From Pseudoselenomonas ruminantium (GTDB lineage: Bacteria; Bacillota; Negativicutes; Selenomonadales; Selenomonadaceae): 64,000 bases of DNA. Below the pieces are notes generated by a model. It ran no database searches, had not been told where the DNA came from, and worked only from the letters and a program-made list of their open reading frames with translations. Shown one piece after another: positions 35,203 through 43,865 of the stretch (position 1 is its first letter; every line of letters starts with the position of its first letter). The translations under genes and the position numbers were made by a program. The DNA is taken from assembly GCF_900113715.1 (NCBI RefSeq), contig NZ_FOQK01000008.1:53619-117618 (forward strand), read 5' to 3'.

Positions 35203-36145
35203 ACATGGCGGACTGGGCAAGGGGCTAGGAGCCCTGGGCCTCGGCAAGGCTAAGGTAGAAGCTGACGGCCGTGACAAGGTGCATTCGATAGCTATTGGCT
35301 CCATCCAGGCAAATCGCTATCAGCCTCGCTTGGAGTTCGACGAGGGGGCTCTCGAAGAACTCAAGGAATCTGTCCGGAATTTCGGTGTATTGCAGCCGTT
35401 GCTCGTGCGCAAGCTGCCGGATGGCGGCTATGAGCTGATTGCTGGTGAGCGCCGCCTGCGTGCCGCTAAGCTCGCCGGGCTCACCGAGGTGCCGGTCATC
35501 GTGCGGGAGTACAATAACGAAGAGGTCGGCCAGATTGCGCTGATCGAGAACATCCAGCGGGAAAATCTCAACGCGATGGAAGAAGCGCAGGCTTATGAGC
35601 GCCTGATGCGGGAGTTCAAGCTGACGCAGGAGACGGTGGCCAAGAAGGTAGGCCGCAGCCGCTCACATATTGCCAATTTCCTGCGTCTGCTGAAATTGGC
35701 ACCGCAGGTACAGGATTATGTGGCGAATGGCATGCTCTCGATGGGGCAGGCCAAGCCTTTGCTGGCCATCGAGGATATGGCTCTGCAGCGTGAGGCGGCA
35801 GAGTATATCCAGGCGGAGGAACTGTCGGCACGGCAGTGTGAGTCGCTGGTCAAGAAGGTGCTGGAAAACCCTGACTACTTCAAGGCGAAGACGCAGGCGC
35901 CCGCCAAGCAGACGGTACCGCAGGATGTATTCCTGACGGATGTTGTCGAAAAGCTTACGCATCTTTTGGGAACACAGGTCAAGATCCATCCGGGCAAGAA
36001 GAAGAGCAAGATTGAGATCGAGTTCTATTCCGCCGATGATCTTGAACGTATCATGGGAACGATACTTGAACGGCAGCAGGACGTGAAGCAGCAGCGCATC
36101 GATGCGCTCCGCAAGGTGTCGCTGTCACAGAAGTTCACGGTATAA
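35195..36145 (+). CDS. parB: Chromosome partitioning protein ParB (Spo0J)
   Basis: CTP-dependent DNA clamp that loads at parS and recruits SMC. The 316-residue product has the CTPase/N-terminal motif GERRLRAAKLAG and ENIQRENLN, the central helix-turn-helix (TVAKKVGRSRSHIANFLRLL) and the C-terminal dimer domain. It starts at GTG 35195 inside the end of parA, so translation is coupled. A parS site lies 7 bases after the stop. Confidence 0.96.
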   Translation: MAKHGGLGKGLGALGLGKAKVEADGRDKVHSIAIGSIQANRYQPRLEFDEGALEELKESVRNFGVLQPLLVRKLPDGGYELIAGERRLRAAKLAGLTEVPVIVREYNNEEVGQIALIENIQRENLNAMEEAQAYERLMREFKLTQETVAKKVGRSRSHIANFLRLLKLAPQVQDYVANGMLSMGQAKPLLAIEDMALQREAAEYIQAEELSARQCESLVKKVLENPDYFKAKTQAPAKQTVPQDVFLTDVVEKLTHLLGTQVKIHPGKKKSKIEIEFYSADDLERIMGTILERQQDVKQQRIDALRKVSLSQKFTV

Positions 36146-36151
36146 GCTAGA

Positions 36152-36167
36152 TGTTTCACGTGCAACA
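36152..36167. promoter_or_regulatory. parS site 4
   Basis: TGTTTCACGTGCAACA, one mismatch to consensus, immediately after parB. Confidence 0.85.
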
Positions 36168-36212
36168 ATGGTTGCCGGGAAGAGAGAAGAGAAAGGAAGC
36201 ACATAGGAAACA

Positions 36213-36722
36213 ATGGATATTCAGCAGTTTATGAAGTTTATGGCGGATAATATGCCGTTCATTGTCACAGGAATGGCAGTCATCATGCTGATCATGCTGA
36301 TCGTCATGATCAATCAGGCATTGAAGCTCAACTATATGAAGAAACGTTATCGCAAGATGATGGCTGGTGTCGATGGTGCCAATCTGGAGCGCCTGCTCAT
36401 GGGGCATATCGATGAGGTCAAGCATGTCGTAGAGGAAAACCAGCGCATTGATGCGGAGAACCAGCGCATGGATGCGTTGCTGCAGACGGCTGTCACGCGG
36501 GTGGGCGTGGTGCGTTTCCGGGCCTTCGAGGACATGGGCAGTGATCTCAGCTATGCGGTAGCACTGCTGGATTCGCATAATAACGGCGTTGTCCTTTCGA
36601 GTATTTTCGGCCGTGAGGATTCGCGCAGCTATGTCAAGCCCATCGAGGATGGCCATTCCACTTATACGATGACTGAGGAAGAAGAGCAGGCCTTGCGCGA
36701 AGCTATGGCCAAGGCTCAGTGA
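36213..36722 (+). CDS. DUF4446 membrane protein
   Basis: A 169-residue protein of the DUF4446 family, commonly found next to parB in Firmicutes. There is one N-terminal membrane segment (about residues 14-36, PFIVTGMAVIMLIMLIVMI), then a basic helix, a coiled-coil stretch (HIDEVKHVVEENQRIDAEN) and the conserved VGVVRFRAFEDMGSDLSYAVALLD block. No biochemical role is known. AAAGGAAG precedes the ATG; likely cotranscribed with parAB. Confidence 0.88.
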   Translation: MDIQQFMKFMADNMPFIVTGMAVIMLIMLIVMINQALKLNYMKKRYRKMMAGVDGANLERLLMGHIDEVKHVVEENQRIDAENQRMDALLQTAVTRVGVVRFRAFEDMGSDLSYAVALLDSHNNGVVLSSIFGREDSRSYVKPIEDGHSTYTMTEEEEQALREAMAKAQ

Positions 36723-36753
36723 TCCCTGCATAGAAAAGCCTTTAAAAAACAAG

Positions 36754-36786
36754 AACCTTATGCTATAATGGCATAAGGTTTTTTGT
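36754..36786 (+). terminator. Terminator after DUF4446 gene
   Basis: AACCTTATGC-tataatg-GCATAAGGTT followed by TTTTGTT. Confidence 0.85.
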
Positions 36787-36886
36787 TGGCTTTGAAGCCG
36801 TTTTTCAGATGATGAGGTTATGATGCGATCCAGGGACAGTATGCTCCGTGGATTTATTTTTATTGAGAAAGTTTGGAGGCTTTACT

Positions 36887-37867
36887 TTGGCGGATGAGAA
36901 AAGACCAGAGATAAAGAGAGAGCCGGAATATACCATCAAGTTTATTCCGCCGCAGGGGGGGGATGTCAAGAACATCCATCTGTCGGCACAGGCACTGAAA
37001 ATCGGTGCGGTATCGCTGGCGGCAGGGGCCTTGCTGTTTGTCGGTGCGTTCAGTTATGCCGTTTACAGTACCTTTGCCGTGCGCAGTGGTGCCAGTGAGG
37101 TACGGGAGCTGCGGGAAGTGAATAAGATCCAGCAGGAGCAGCTGCTGAATCTTTCGAAGAAGGCCAATGCCTTGCAGGAGCAGATGGATCAGCTCCTGCA
37201 GATCGAAAACGACCTTCGCCGGATGTCGGGAGCGGCGCCGGCAAAGGATAGCGATGCTCAGGCACCGTCCAGTCCTGCTGCCGATGGCAATGGCGGCGAT
37301 GGCACCCATGATGGCCAGGGCGGCCCAATCGTCCAGCCGGATTTCAACAATGTCGGCCAGGTACTTGATCTCGTGGAACAGGGGCTGGCTGTACGGCGCC
37401 AGTCTCTGCTGGAACTGAAGCAGCAGCTCCAGGCACGTCAGGATATGCTGGGGACATCCTCGCTCAATGATCTCGGGATGCCTGGCGGGACAGTACCGGC
37501 TATCTGGCCGGCTCGCGGTGATGTCAGCTCGCCCTATGGCCTGCGCTGGAACGGCTCGGATTTCCATCCGGGCATAGATATTGCCAATGATATGGGGACG
37601 CCCATCGTGGCAACGGCTGATGGCATCGTAACGACGGCTGGCTGGAACAGCGGCGGTTATGGTAACATGGTCGACATCGATCATGGCAATGGCATCATGA
37701 CGCGCTATGGACATGCCATGCAGGTAGCGGTCGTGGCTGGCCAGCATGTGCGCCGCGGCCAGGTCATCGCTTATATGGGCAGCACAGGTTTCTCGACGGG
37801 CCCGCATGTCCATTATGAGGTGCGCATCAATGGCACGCCGGTCAATCCCTCGACCTATCTGCATTGA
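36887..37867 (+). CDS. M23 peptidase with membrane anchor
   Basis: A 326-residue LytM/M23 metallopeptidase, probably a cell-wall endopeptidase or divisome activator. Order: cytoplasmic basic N-terminus, one membrane segment (about residues 39-62), coiled coil (about 68-112), low-complexity P/A/G linker, then the peptidase domain with zinc ligands in FHPGIDIAND (near residue 226) and GPHVHYEVR (near 306). TTG at 36887 is taken as start since GGAGG lies 7 bases upstream; an upstream in-frame ATG at 36848 has no ribosome site. A terminator separates it from the parAB unit. Confidence 0.9.
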   Translation: MADEKRPEIKREPEYTIKFIPPQGGDVKNIHLSAQALKIGAVSLAAGALLFVGAFSYAVYSTFAVRSGASEVRELREVNKIQQEQLLNLSKKANALQEQMDQLLQIENDLRRMSGAAPAKDSDAQAPSSPAADGNGGDGTHDGQGGPIVQPDFNNVGQVLDLVEQGLAVRRQSLLELKQQLQARQDMLGTSSLNDLGMPGGTVPAIWPARGDVSSPYGLRWNGSDFHPGIDIANDMGTPIVATADGIVTTAGWNSGGYGNMVDIDHGNGIMTRYGHAMQVAVVAGQHVRRGQVIAYMGSTGFSTGPHVHYEVRINGTPVNPSTYLH

Positions 37868-38017
37868 CAAGGTCTTTTGCTGACATTTGTCTTGCAAGCA
37901 TGGTCAAACCATAATGAATAATGTATACTTTAGCATACCTTTTGACCGTTTCGCTATAGATTTGTATGCATGTATACAGTAAAAAAATACATAACATAAC
38001 AAAAGTGAATAATATCT

Positions 38018-38055
38018 AAAAGCCCTATGCAGCTTACGGCATAGGGCTTTTTTAT
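38018..38055 (+). terminator. Terminator after M23 peptidase gene
   Basis: AAAGCCCTATGC-agcttacg-GCATAGGGCTTT with T run; 150 bp after the stop. The rest of the 37868-38317 gap holds AT-rich sequence and the promoter at 38209. Confidence 0.85.
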
Positions 38056-38208
38056 TGGCACAATAAGTATAACAAATGCGAAAAGTGTAAACTACATATA
38101 AGCATAAATATACAATAATGATTAAAAATACATAGATATTGGACAGCAAATGGCGGAAAATCAAGGGATAAGCTATATTTTTCAGAATTTTATGCTTGAA
38201 TATACATA

Positions 38209-38237
38209 TTGACATCGATTTACAGTATTCCTATAAT
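38209..38237 (+). promoter_or_regulatory. Promoter of glutamate synthase operon
   Basis: TTGACA (38209-38214), 17-base spacer, TATAAT (38232-38237); consensus in both boxes. The start of transcription would be about 75 bases before the ATG at 38318. Confidence 0.88.
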
Positions 38238-38317
38238 AGGAGTTACATTACAATAAAAATGTATTGTATAGAGACAATGTATTATACATGAAGGACAATC
38301 TCAAAGGAGAGACGGAT

Positions 38318-39424
38318 ATGTGTAGAATCGGTTCAATCAAGAGCAAGGTACCCATCCAGCCATCTACGGCTTTGCGTCTGATGCTGCCGCAGCAGGAGGG
38401 GCATGACAACTCTGGTTTTGCCATGGTCATGCAGGATCTTTACGGCATCTTTTCCAATTATAAGGATAAGCCGCTTTTATCCCTGGCCTGCACGCAGCGC
38501 GGTGCACAGCTTGTAGAGGAATACATGGATGCGCACAACTTTGTGCAGCTGGCTGAATGGATCCCTATCCCGGACAAGCGCCCGGGCCTTGATATCCAGG
38601 CAATGCCGTACTACATTTTCCGTAACTACGATTATCCGGAAGGCGCAGAGAAGATGACGCAGGAGCAGAAGGAGAACCTGCTGCTCGATACGCGCCTGGC
38701 ACTGCGCAAATTGCTGGAAGAGGCTGGGGAAGGCTTTGTCTACTCCTTCTGGCCGGATGTCCTGACCCTCAAGGAAATCGGCGATCCGCGCGATATCGCT
38801 ACGTATTTCCACCTTTGGGATGACAACGGCTGCCTCGCTGCGAAATCGATCGTGGCACAGTGCCGCCAGAATACGAACTATGATATCGTCCGTTATGCGG
38901 CGCATCCGTTCTTCCTGCAGGGCTATACGCTCTGCGCTAATGGCGAGAATACCTTCTATACGAAGAATAAGGAATTCCAGAAATCCCTGCATCGTGGCTA
39001 TATCGGCTTCGAGTCGGATTCCCAGTGCTTCCTCAATACGCTCCATTATGTCCATCACGAGCTCAAATGGCCGCTTACCTATTATAAGCATGTCATCACG
39101 CCGCTGCCCTTCGAGGAAATCGAGCAGCGCGAAGATAAGGATGTGCTTACGGCCATCCGCCAGTCACTGGCAAATCTTGAAATCAACGGGCCGAACACGG
39201 TAATCGGCGTACTGCCGGACAACCGCATGATTACCTGCTGTGATTCCAAGAAGCTGCGTCCGGTCGTCATCGGCCGCACGGATGACATGCTGGCAATTTC
39301 GTCAGAGGTCTGTGGCATCAATGAGATCATGCCGGATCGTGACCAGACGAAGGACATCTATCCCAATGAACGGGAAATCATCGTAATCGACAATGAGCTG
39401 GAGGTACAGAGATGGAAGCAGTAA
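38318..39424 (+). CDS. Glutamate synthase, glutaminase subunit
   Basis: Class II glutamine amidotransferase subunit, 368 residues, of the split (archaeal-type) glutamate synthase. Class II enzymes use Cys as the residue after the initiator Met, and MCRIGSIKS begins at 38318 with GGAGAG 7 bases before; this decides the start over an upstream in-frame ATG. Other matches are HDNSGFAM and the late RPVVIGRTDD strand. It releases ammonia from glutamine for the synthase subunit encoded by the next gene, with which it overlaps by 13 bases. Confidence 0.9.
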   Translation: MCRIGSIKSKVPIQPSTALRLMLPQQEGHDNSGFAMVMQDLYGIFSNYKDKPLLSLACTQRGAQLVEEYMDAHNFVQLAEWIPIPDKRPGLDIQAMPYYIFRNYDYPEGAEKMTQEQKENLLLDTRLALRKLLEEAGEGFVYSFWPDVLTLKEIGDPRDIATYFHLWDDNGCLAAKSIVAQCRQNTNYDIVRYAAHPFFLQGYTLCANGENTFYTKNKEFQKSLHRGYIGFESDSQCFLNTLHYVHHELKWPLTYYKHVITPLPFEEIEQREDKDVLTAIRQSLANLEINGPNTVIGVLPDNRMITCCDSKKLRPVVIGRTDDMLAISSEVCGINEIMPDRDQTKDIYPNEREIIVIDNELEVQRWKQ

Positions 39425-41043
39425 AAACACAGGATGTAGGGGTAAATGACCTGCCCTGGAAAATCGAATATCAAGCCGACCGCTGTACGATGTGCGGCAG
39501 CTGCGTGGCCGCCTGCTCATTCAAGGCTATCAAGGTCGTGACGCAGGGACGTTCGCTGACCGTCTCAGAGGGCAGCCTGCCGGAGCCGAAGCATACGCAT
39601 GTGGCACGGCCTATCATCAAGCAGGTCGCCAGCCTTACGGATTTCTGCCGGGGCTGCGGCATGTGTGAGAAGATCTGCCCGAACAATGCCATCCGTCCGG
39701 TACGCAATCCGGATACGCGCAAGGCACTGCTCTCGAAGGACAATGGCCCCATCAAACGCGGTGGTCGCACGAACCTCAATGCCCAGCGCACCCTCGACAG
39801 CATTGTAGTCGGCCGTATCTCGCAGATGACGGACCCGTCGCTTGACGCTGCCCGTCATACCTTTGATATCCGCTCGCCGTTTGGCCGCGTCCTGTCGGCC
39901 AAGGAGCTGCCCTTTGAGCTCAAGGACGGCAAACTCGTACAGGCCAGCCATACGCCGCCAGTCGACTGGATCTATCCGCTGATCTTCTCCGATATGTCCA
40001 TCGGCGCACTCTCGACGCGTGCGTGGGAGGCCGTAGCGATGGCTGTCGGCTACCTCAACGAGAAATGCGGCCTGCCAGTACGCATGAGCTCTGGTGAGGG
40101 TGGTATGCCGGTCAAGCTCCTGGAATCGGACTACCTCAAATACTTCATCATCCAGATCGCTTCGGGCCATTTCGGCTGGAACCGCATCATCAAGGCAATG
40201 CCGCATATGGTCACTGATCCGGCGGGTATCCTCATCAAGATCGGTCAGGGTGCAAAACCGGGCGATGGCGGTCTGCTGCCAGAGGCCAAGGTGGCTGAGC
40301 ACGTCCAGGCTATCCGTGGCGTACCGAAGGCTACGCTGGCTTCGCCGCCGAACCATCAGGGCCTCTACTCCATCGAGGAGTCGGTCCAGAAGATGCACCT
40401 TTCGATGAATGCTGCCTTCGGCTTCCGTGTGCCGGTCGGCATCAAATGTGCGGCATCGGCCACGTCGGTATCCGTTTACAACAACCTGCTGCGCGATCCG
40501 TACAAGATCTGCGGCGGTTTCTTCCTCGATGGCATCCAGGGTGGTACGGGTGCAGCCAATGAGGTTTCCCTTGACCACACGGGCCATCCGGTTGTCTCCA
40601 AGATCCGCGACTGCTACAATGCGGCGGTCAAGCAGGGCCTGCAGGGCCAGATCCCGCTTTATGGTGGCGGTGGTATCGGCATGACCGGTGATGCGGCTGC
40701 TGATGCGTTCAAGATGATGTGCCTGGGTGCCAACGGTGTATTCGTCGGCAAGGTACTGATCCAGCTCTTGGGCTGCGTGGGCAACGAGCATGGCCGCTGC
40801 AATGCCTGCAATACGGGCAAATGCCCGATGGGTATCTGCACGCAGGATCCGCGTCTCGTCAAGCGCCTCGATATCGATCGTGGAGCGCAGAAAATCGTCG
40901 ATTACGTACTGGCCTTCGATACCGAGCTCAAGAAGCTCATGGCACCAATCGGCAACAGCTCGCTGCCAATCGGCCGCAGTGATGCGCTGGTTTCCACGGA
41001 CAAGGCTGTGGCCGAGAAACTCGGTATCCAGTATGTATGCTAA
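39412..41043 (+). CDS. Glutamate synthase, FMN/Fe-S subunit
   Basis: A 543-residue synthase subunit: N-terminal two-cluster ferredoxin domain (CTMCGSCVAACSF, CRGCGMCEKICP) followed by the FMN-binding glutamate-synthase barrel (MSSGEGGMPVKLL, GGTGAANEVS, YGGGGIGMTGDAAADAF) and a late Cys-rich segment (CNACNTGKCPMGICTQ) matching the 3Fe-4S loop. It reduces 2-oxoglutarate plus ammonia to glutamate. The ATG overlaps the end of the glutaminase gene. Confidence 0.93.
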   Translation: MEAVKTQDVGVNDLPWKIEYQADRCTMCGSCVAACSFKAIKVVTQGRSLTVSEGSLPEPKHTHVARPIIKQVASLTDFCRGCGMCEKICPNNAIRPVRNPDTRKALLSKDNGPIKRGGRTNLNAQRTLDSIVVGRISQMTDPSLDAARHTFDIRSPFGRVLSAKELPFELKDGKLVQASHTPPVDWIYPLIFSDMSIGALSTRAWEAVAMAVGYLNEKCGLPVRMSSGEGGMPVKLLESDYLKYFIIQIASGHFGWNRIIKAMPHMVTDPAGILIKIGQGAKPGDGGLLPEAKVAEHVQAIRGVPKATLASPPNHQGLYSIEESVQKMHLSMNAAFGFRVPVGIKCAASATSVSVYNNLLRDPYKICGGFFLDGIQGGTGAANEVSLDHTGHPVVSKIRDCYNAAVKQGLQGQIPLYGGGGIGMTGDAAADAFKMMCLGANGVFVGKVLIQLLGCVGNEHGRCNACNTGKCPMGICTQDPRLVKRLDIDRGAQKIVDYVLAFDTELKKLMAPIGNSSLPIGRSDALVSTDKAVAEKLGIQYVC

Positions 41044-41069
41044 GATGGCGTAACAGGAGGCAATGATTT

Positions 41070-43406
41070 ATGTTCAAGATAGATACGATGCAGGGACATG
41101 ACCGCATGTCCACCCAAGACCTGCTGCTGGCCATCGGCGATGCCGTGAAGCAGGGCGAGACCGAGTTTGAGGTCGCAGCTTCAGGCCAGCACGATATTGG
41201 CGGCCCGCTGTGGCATCCAGAGGGCAAGACGCTGCATTTCCATGTCACGAATGCCGGCCAGCGACTCGGCTCCATGTGTCTGCCGGGAACGGAAATCGTA
41301 GCGGAGGGTTCTGTATCTGCCGATGTCGGCTGGCTGAACTCTGGCGGTACGATCACGGTAAAGGGTGATGCCGGTGATACGGCAGGCCACTGTTCTTCGG
41401 GCGGCAAGATTTTCATCGGCGGCCGTGGCGGTACGCGTACGGGTTCGCTGATGAAGCATGACCCGCTCTATGAAGAGCCGGAGCTGTGGATCCTCAAGAA
41501 TGTCGGCTCCTTCTCCTTCGAGTTCATGGGCGGCGGCCGTGCCGTTGTCTGCGGCTATGACAGTGAACAGTTCGCATCGGTCCTCGGTGAGCGTGCCTGT
41601 GTTGGCATGGTCGGCGGTATCGTCTATGTCCGTGGGCCGATTGACACGTATCCTGCGGATATCAAATACATGGACCTTGAGGAAGATGATATTGCTTTCC
41701 TCGATGGTGGCATGGATGGCTTCCTACAGCACATCGAGCGCGAAGATCTGCGCCAGGAGCTGTCGGATTGGAGCCAGTGGAAGAAGCTGCGTCCGCTGAC
41801 GGCTGCGGAGAAAAAAGGCAAGAAGAGCCATGACCTCAAGGCTTTCCGCCAGAATGAGTGGGTCAAGGGCGGTATCTTCAGCGATGTCGCTCATGATGAT
41901 TTCGCTGTCCATAACACGCTGTCCACGGGGCTTTACCGCCTGCGTGTGCCGAGCTGGGACAATGCGAGATTTGCTGCGCCGTGTGAATTCAACTGCCCGA
42001 CGGGTATCCCGACCCAGCGCCGCTATGATCTCATCCGCCAGGGCAAGCTCGACGAAGCCTTCCAGCTTGAACTCGAGTACACGCCGTTCCCAGGCTCGGT
42101 CTGCGGTTCGGTCTGCCCGAATCCGTGCATGGATCACTGCACGCGCGGCTCGATCGATGAGCCTATCCAGATCGGCGATCTCGGCTATCGCTCGGCCTTC
42201 CTGCCGGTTGAACCGCCGAAAGTCAAGACTGGCAAGAAAATCGCCGTTGTCGGCGGTGGTGTAGCTGGCCTGTCGACGGCTTGGCAGCTGGCACGCAAGG
42301 GCCATAGCGTCACGGTCTATGATGATGCTGACCATATCGGCGGCAAGCTTGAGCAGGTCATCCCGCGCGGCCGTCTGGCGCATGAGCTCCTGGAGGCTGA
42401 ACTCAAACGCATCCAGAGCGTCGGTGTCGAGTTCGTCACGTCCTGCAAGGTCGACAAAGAGAAATTCGCGGCCCTGCGCAGGGAAAATGATGCGGTTGTC
42501 GTCGCTACGGGCGGCACGAAGTCCCGTTTCTTCCCTTGGGAGGGGGCAGAGCACCTCACGATGGGGCTGGAGTACCTCAAGGCCATCAACCGTGGCGAGA
42601 AACCGGCAACGGGCAAGCATGTCGTCGTAATCGGCGCAGGCAACTCCGGTATGGATACCTGCCGTGGGGCCTACGAGATGGGCGCTGAGACGGTCGTAGC
42701 CGTCGATGTGCAGAAACCGGCAGCTTTTGCCGATGAGATCGAGTATATCGAGAACCTCGGTGGTAAGCTCGTCTGGCCGTTCTTCACGAACAAGATCACG
42801 CCGGAAGGTGTCTACGGCAACGACGGCAGATTCATCCCAGCGGATCAGGTTATCGTCAGCATCGGTGAGGAGCCGGAGCTTGACTTCCTGCCGGAGGATG
42901 AGGGCATCGAATTCTTCCGCAAGAGCTGGCTCGTGCCGAAGAAGGACCAGAGCATCGCCGCAGGTGTATTCACGGCTGGTGATACGATCAAACCGGGCCG
43001 TCTGACCGATGCTATCGGCAGTGGCCGCAAGGCTGCCTGGTATGTCGATCAGTATGTCATGGGCAAAGAGACGGCTGACTTCCCGGAGAAGCAGCAGATC
43101 CCTGCAGAGCGCCTGTCGAAAGCATACTTCGAGAAGTGCCATCACTGCCTGCTGGGTGATCCGGTGGATGACCATACGCGCTGCGTGAGCTGCGGTACCT
43201 GCCGTGACTGCAAGATGTGCCTTGAGTCCTGTCCGGAGAAGGCCATCACGCGCATCGAGAAGGAAGATGGCAGCTGGGAGTATGTCTCCGACCCGGATCG
43301 CTGCATCGGCTGCGGTATCTGCGCCGGTGTCTGCCCCTGCGGTGTCTGGAGCATCAACGACAATCCAGAGAAAATCGCCATGTACTCCACGGGTGCAAAA
43401 GCATAA
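41070..43406 (+). CDS. Fused GXGXG domain and GltD-type oxidoreductase
   Basis: A 778-residue fusion. About residues 1-240 are the GXGXG structural domain of glutamate synthase (repeats around NSGGTITVKGDAGD and MGGGRAVVCGYDS). Residues 300-690 are a GltD-like FAD/NADPH module with Cys-rich N-terminal segments (CEFNCPTGIPTQ, CGSVCPNPCMDHC), a Rossmann motif AVVGGGVAGLSTAW and a second one VVIGAGNSGMD. The end carries Cys-rich ferredoxin motifs (CVSCGTCRDCKMCLESCP, CIGCGICAGVCPCG). It passes electrons from NAD(P)H to the FMN subunit. CAGGAGG precedes the ATG. The fusion completes the three-gene enzyme. Confidence 0.92.
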   Translation: MFKIDTMQGHDRMSTQDLLLAIGDAVKQGETEFEVAASGQHDIGGPLWHPEGKTLHFHVTNAGQRLGSMCLPGTEIVAEGSVSADVGWLNSGGTITVKGDAGDTAGHCSSGGKIFIGGRGGTRTGSLMKHDPLYEEPELWILKNVGSFSFEFMGGGRAVVCGYDSEQFASVLGERACVGMVGGIVYVRGPIDTYPADIKYMDLEEDDIAFLDGGMDGFLQHIEREDLRQELSDWSQWKKLRPLTAAEKKGKKSHDLKAFRQNEWVKGGIFSDVAHDDFAVHNTLSTGLYRLRVPSWDNARFAAPCEFNCPTGIPTQRRYDLIRQGKLDEAFQLELEYTPFPGSVCGSVCPNPCMDHCTRGSIDEPIQIGDLGYRSAFLPVEPPKVKTGKKIAVVGGGVAGLSTAWQLARKGHSVTVYDDADHIGGKLEQVIPRGRLAHELLEAELKRIQSVGVEFVTSCKVDKEKFAALRRENDAVVVATGGTKSRFFPWEGAEHLTMGLEYLKAINRGEKPATGKHVVVIGAGNSGMDTCRGAYEMGAETVVAVDVQKPAAFADEIEYIENLGGKLVWPFFTNKITPEGVYGNDGRFIPADQVIVSIGEEPELDFLPEDEGIEFFRKSWLVPKKDQSIAAGVFTAGDTIKPGRLTDAIGSGRKAAWYVDQYVMGKETADFPEKQQIPAERLSKAYFEKCHHCLLGDPVDDHTRCVSCGTCRDCKMCLESCPEKAITRIEKEDGSWEYVSDPDRCIGCGICAGVCPCGVWSINDNPEKIAMYSTGAKA

Positions 43407-43419
43407 GAGATATAGTGAA

Positions 43420-43435
43420 TGTTTCACGTGCAACA
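43420..43435. promoter_or_regulatory. parS site 5
   Basis: TGTTTCACGTGCAACA, identical to the site after parB, just downstream of the glutamate synthase operon. Confidence 0.85.
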
Positions 43436-43466
43436 AGCCGTCGCTGAAAGTGACGGCTTGTTTTTA
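43434..43466 (+). terminator. Terminator of glutamate synthase operon
   Basis: CAAGCCGTC-gctgaaagt-GACGGCTTG followed by TTTTT, abutting the parS site. Confidence 0.88.
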
Positions 43467-43489
43467 TGAAGCGTGGTTTGTCTGGCAGA

Positions 43490-43725
43490 TCCTGTGAAGC
43501 AAAATCATATTCCGTCCCTCTGGCGACGGCGGAGTTGCGGATGTCTGGTGGACATCCTGAGCGGTGGGGGCAAAGTGCTCGGCAGAGGAGCCCCCGCGAA
43601 ACTATGCTTCGCGGGGATGGAGGCTTATCGGCAACAACCGAATCTGCCCCTTCGTGCTGTGCATCAGCGGGATTCTTTCCCGTAGGCACTGACTCCTGGA
43701 GAGCCACCTTGCAATCCAGAATACA
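43490..43725. other. GC-rich structured intergenic segment
   Basis: About 230 bp without a convincing gene. It contains several hairpins: GGATGTC/GACATCC (43539-43557), GGGGGC/GCCCCC (around 43566-43595), CCCCGCGAA/TTCGCGGGG (43591-43616) and CGGGA/TCCCG (43668-43682). A longer-range pair is GGCAGA with TCTGCC. It could be a non-coding RNA or an intergenic repeat element. It matches no riboswitch or housekeeping RNA I recognise. The remaining gap up to 43865 is AT-rich with no clear motif. Confidence 0.35.
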
Positions 43726-43865
43726 TACGTGAGCAAGTGTTGTTGTATTTTTGCATATCCTGCTCCATAGAACTTGGATATCGTGGATTTGTGACAGATA
43801 TCAATTGTTCTTTCATAGAAAGGAAAGTATACTTATAAACAAAAACAAAAGTGGGGGCGGGAGTT

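Noticed and set aside
43490..43725. SRP RNA, RNase P RNA, tmRNA or 6S RNA
   Set aside because: None of the conserved cores of these RNAs (for example the SRP GGAA-tetraloop region or the RNase P GAGGAAAGUCC block) is present; left as an unassigned structured segment.
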